From positions 1-16,422 of the forward strand of contig JBDTVS010000037.1 of NCBI GenBank assembly GCA_040007095.1: a stretch of 16,422 bases of DNA, read 5' to 3'. The position numbers and the translations under genes were made by a program. The notes below the pieces were generated by a model. It was not told the origin of the DNA and ran no database searches. It worked only from the letters and a program-made list of their open reading frames with translations. Position 1 is the first letter of the stretch. Every line of letters begins with the position of its first letter. The stretch comes from JBDTVS01 sp040007095. Lineage in GTDB: Bacteria; Acidobacteriota; Vicinamibacteria; Vicinamibacterales; CAVVIG01. Shown one piece after another: positions 14,117-16,422 of the stretch.

Positions 14117-14952
14117 GCTCCGAGATACACCTCGATCACGCGGGGGTCGTTCTGCACGTGATCCATGTCGCCCTCTGACAGCACCCGGCCTTCGTGCAGC
14201 ACGGTGACCTGGCGGGCAATCGAGCGCACGAAGTCCATATCGTGCTCCACCACGATGATCGAGTGCTCACCGGCGAGCGACAGCAGCAATTCCGCGGTGC
14301 GCTCGGTTTCCTGCGGGGTCATGCCGGCCACTGGCTCGTCGACCAACAGCAGTTCGGGCTCCTGCATCAGGAGCATCCCGATCTCCAGCCACTGCTTCTG
14401 GCCGTGCGAGAGCGTTCTTGCCAGCGCCGCACGCTCCGCCTCGAGCCCGATGATGCCGAGCACCCGGTCGATGTGATCGCGCTGGGTCGGAGTCAGCCGC
14501 GCCACCAGCGTCTTCCAGAACGATTTGTCGCCGGCGAGCGACAGTTCGAGATTCTCGAACACCGTCAAATGCTCGAATACGCTCGGCTTCTGGAATTTGC
14601 GACCGATTCCCGCCCGGGCGATTTCCGGTTCCGACAGCGCCAGCAGATCGATCTTGCGGCCGAACCAGGCGCTCCCGTGATCTGGACGCGTCTTCCCGGT
14701 GATGACGTCCATCATGGTGGTCTTGCCGGCGCCGTTGGGCCCGATGATGCAGCGCAGTTCTCCCGGCTCGACGTCGAGCGACAGCGCGTTGAGCGCCTTG
14801 AAGCCGTCGAAGCTGACGGTCAGCTTGTCGAGATAGAGCACCTTGTCGCGCAACCGTTCCGGAACGTGCGTGCTCCGGCTCCACGGTCGCGCTTTTCGCA
14901 CCACATCCGGCGGTGCCGCGGTCTCCTCGGTCGAAGTCTCGGTCATGCTCAT
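14113..14952 (-). CDS. urtD: Urea ABC transporter, ATP-binding subunit UrtD
   Basis: The second ATPase of the urea importer, with 279 residues. A hydrophilic N-terminal extension of about 37 residues precedes the ATPase fold (LDKLTVSFDGFKALNALSLD). Walker A is GPNGAGKTT (71-79), the signature LSHGQKQWLEIGMLL starts at 181, Walker B LLLVDEP is at 201-207, and the H-loop His is in VVEHDMDFVRSIA (237). DEPVAGMTPQETERTAELL and the C-terminal VQNDPRVIEVYLGA are strongly UrtD-like and separate it from LivG. Both ends overlap neighbours by four bases (urtC stop with its ATG at 14949-14952, and urtE), the mark of a tightly coupled operon. Confidence 0.96.
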   Translation of the reverse strand: MSMTETSTEETAAPPDVVRKARPWSRSTHVPERLRDKVLYLDKLTVSFDGFKALNALSLDVEPGELRCIIGPNGAGKTTMMDVITGKTRPDHGSAWFGRKIDLLALSEPEIARAGIGRKFQKPSVFEHLTVFENLELSLAGDKSFWKTLVARLTPTQRDHIDRVLGIIGLEAERAALARTLSHGQKQWLEIGMLLMQEPELLLVDEPVAGMTPQETERTAELLLSLAGEHSIIVVEHDMDFVRSIARQVTVLHEGRVLSEGDMDHVQNDPRVIEVYLGA

Positions 14953-16049
14953 TTGGCTTTGGCCGCCGCCGGCAGCAGACCCATGATCCCGCGCGGCAGG
15001 AAGATTGTCACCAGGACGAAGAGCGCACCGAGGGCATAAAGCCAGACCTCCGGGAGAGCCCCGGTCAGAAACGTCTTCGCATAGTTCACGAGCACCGCGC
15101 CGATCGCGGCGCCATAGAGCGTGCCCCGTCCTCCGACCGCGACCCAGATCACGACCTCAATCGAGTTGATCGGCGCAAACTCGCTCGGGTTGATGATTCC
15201 CACCTGCGGCACGTACAGCGCGCCCGCCGCGCCGGCCACGACGGCCGAGAACACGAACACCCAGAGCTTGTAGGACTCGACACGGTAGCCGAGAAAACGC
15301 GTCCGGCTCTCAGCATCGCGGATGGCCCTGACCACACGTCCGGCCCGCGACGAGACGATCAGCCGGCAGGCGATGTAGCTCGCCGCCAGCGCGGCGGCCG
15401 TCGCCACCAGCAGGGCGACGCGAGTGCCGTCCTCGTGCAGGTCGAAGCCGAGGATGTCCTTGAAATCGGTAAAGCCGTTGTTGCCGCCAAATCCCATGTC
15501 ATTGCGGAAAAAGGCCAGCATCAGCGCGTAACTGAGCGCCTGGGTCATGATCGAGAGGTACACGCCCGTCACCCGGGAACGAAACGCGAGCCAGCCGAAC
15601 ACAAACGCCAGCAGCATCGGCGCCAGCACCATCATCAGCACGGCGAACCAGAAGTGATTGAAGCCGAGCCAGAACCAGGGCAGTTCCTTCCAGTTCAGAA
15701 AGACCATGAAGTCCGGCAGCAGTGGATTGCCGTAGACCCCGCGCTCGCCGATCTGGCGCATCAGGTACATCCCCATGGCATAGCCGCCCAGGGCAAAGAA
15801 GGCGGCGTGTCCGAGACTCAGAATCCCGACGAATCCCCACACCAGATCGACGGCCAGCGCCAGCATCGCGTAGCACAGGTACTTGCCGATGAGAGTGAGG
15901 GCGTAGGTCGACAGGTGGAGCGGCGACGTGCTCGGCACGACGCGGTTGAGCAGCGGCACCAGGATGGCCACCGCGGCGAGCGCGCCCAGAAACAGCGCCC
16001 CGCCACGATCCACCGTCTGCATCGTCCACGCCTGGCGACGGACGTGCAC
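14949..16049 (-). CDS. urtC: Urea ABC transporter, permease UrtC
   Basis: An inner-membrane permease of 366 residues with about nine to ten hydrophobic helices that forms half of the urea channel with UrtB. UrtC hallmarks are YLCYAMLALAVDLVWGFVGI, LSLGHAAFFALGGYAMGMYL, GNPLLPDFMVFLNWKELPW, FFRNDMGFGGNNGFTDFKDI, AIRDAESRTRFLGYRVE and VPQVGIINPSEFAPINSIE. The start is a GTG at 16049 with GGAGG ten bases upstream. The in-frame ATG at 16022 lacks such a site. The gene lies 106 bases after urtB, a gap holding a strong hairpin, and its TGA overlaps the ATG of urtD. Confidence 0.96.
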   Translation of the reverse strand: MHVRRQAWTMQTVDRGGALFLGALAAVAILVPLLNRVVPSTSPLHLSTYALTLIGKYLCYAMLALAVDLVWGFVGILSLGHAAFFALGGYAMGMYLMRQIGERGVYGNPLLPDFMVFLNWKELPWFWLGFNHFWFAVLMMVLAPMLLAFVFGWLAFRSRVTGVYLSIMTQALSYALMLAFFRNDMGFGGNNGFTDFKDILGFDLHEDGTRVALLVATAAALAASYIACRLIVSSRAGRVVRAIRDAESRTRFLGYRVESYKLWVFVFSAVVAGAAGALYVPQVGIINPSEFAPINSIEVVIWVAVGGRGTLYGAAIGAVLVNYAKTFLTGALPEVWLYALGALFVLVTIFLPRGIMGLLPAAAKAK

Positions 16050-16106
16050 TAGCGGCTCGCCTCCGCTGATGGACCGTCACTCCACCGCGTGGCTGAGCGT
16101 GATCGG

Positions 16107-16131
16107 CCGGCCGCGACAACGGAGCGGCCGG
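16107..16131 (-). other. GC-rich hairpin between urtB and urtC
   Basis: CCGGCCGC (16107-16114) and GCGGCCGG (16124-16131) form a perfect 8-base-pair stem with a 9-base loop. It lies 25 bases past the urtB stop. No T-run follows in the direction of transcription, so it is probably not a full terminator. It could protect the urtB 3' end after mRNA processing or damp expression of urtCDE. That role is inferred; the structure is direct. Confidence 0.5.
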
Positions 16132-16155
16132 TAGTAATTCCGAGGAGATAGTCCA

Positions 16156-16422
16156 CTAGAGGCCCTCCGCGGCACGCCCGGTCTGGGGGAACAGTCCCCG
16201 CGGCCGCCGCTGGATGAAGAGAATCAGCGCCACCAGCACGAAAATCTTCGCCAGCACCGCGCCGGCGTACGGCTCCAGCAGCTTGTTGACGACGCCCATG
16301 GACATGCCGCCGATGAACGTGCCCCAGAGATTGCCGACCCCGCCAAAGACGACGACCATGAACGAGTCGATGATGTAGGACTGGCCGAGATTCGGTCCGA
16401 CGTTGGTCAACTGGCTCAGCGC
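16156..16422 (-). CDS. urtB: Urea ABC transporter, permease UrtB (C-terminal part; start beyond window)
   Basis: The last 88 residues of an inner-membrane permease. The frame enters from the right edge and ends at TAG 16156-16158. ALSQLTNVGPNLGQSYIIDS is the signature of the UrtB C-terminal half, followed by the hydrophobic FMVVVFGGVGNLWGT and a last helix FVLVALILFIQRRPRGLFP, whose RRPRGLFP end is typical of LivH/UrtB permeases. It pairs with UrtC in the transmembrane channel. The upstream part of the gene and probably urtA lie outside the window, so the operon promoter cannot be seen. A 106-base gap with a hairpin separates it from urtC, unlike the overlaps further down. Confidence 0.92.
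   Translation of the reverse strand, partial: ALSQLTNVGPNLGQSYIIDSFMVVVFGGVGNLWGTFIGGMSMGVVNKLLEPYAGAVLAKIFVLVALILFIQRRPRGLFPQTGRAAEGL

Noticed and set aside
14913..16052. 379-residue plus-strand open frame opposite urtC
   Set aside because: His/Gln/Arg-rich antisense shadow. UrtC is clear on the minus strand.

Overview
The window is G+C-rich bacterial chromosome with dense coding, GC-rich third codon positions and long spurious antisense frames. A Tat-exported amidase, a secreted small-protein repertoire of a kind common in Acidobacteriota, and degenerate intergenic repeats suggest an acidobacterium (Vicinamibacteria-like). That placement is an inference and is tentative. No rRNA, tRNA, CRISPR array or insertion sequence was seen.

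Layout. (1) 1-1059, minus: C-terminally incomplete Tat-exported amidase-signature enzyme. It is divergent from (2) 1125-4563, plus: glycogen branching enzyme glgB followed by a 12-TM major facilitator exporter. (3) 4617-5660, plus: a secreted protein of unknown function. It converges, two bases away, on (4) an EVE-domain protein (5663-6067, minus). The EVE gene is head-to-head with a Mug-type uracil/mismatch DNA glycosylase (6066-6620, plus), and their ATG codons overlap in one CATG. A SAM methyltransferase follows (6701-7399, plus). (5) A CGCAGAG inverted-repeat element separates it from a NifA-like, GAF-containing sigma54 activator (7565-9136, minus). (6) 9137-9890 is a gene-poor stretch with TTCAG-rich repeats, a hairpin and an AT-rich island. 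It leads into a small secreted protein with an HEFEH zinc-protease motif (9891-10439, plus), which is followed by an inverted copy of the same repeat type. (7) 10636-13284, minus: an alpha-glucan (glycogen) phosphorylase with an N-terminal GAF domain resembling that of PtsP/enzyme I-Ntr. (8) 13415-16422, minus: urtE, urtD, urtC and the end of urtB, the membrane and ATPase parts of a urea ABC transporter. Substrate-binding urtA would be expected beyond the right edge.

How it may fit together. glgB builds the branches of glycogen and the phosphorylase degrades it. The phosphorylase carries a domain of the type that senses nitrogen metabolites in PtsP, and it lies directly downstream of a nitrogen-scavenging urea transporter. 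The window also holds a NifA-like sigma54 activator. The most interesting candidate system is therefore a direct nitrogen-status switch on glycogen breakdown, built by domain fusion. The second is the EVE/Mug pair, two modified-base or damaged-base proteins sharing one start site. Both ideas are inferences from domain content and gene order.
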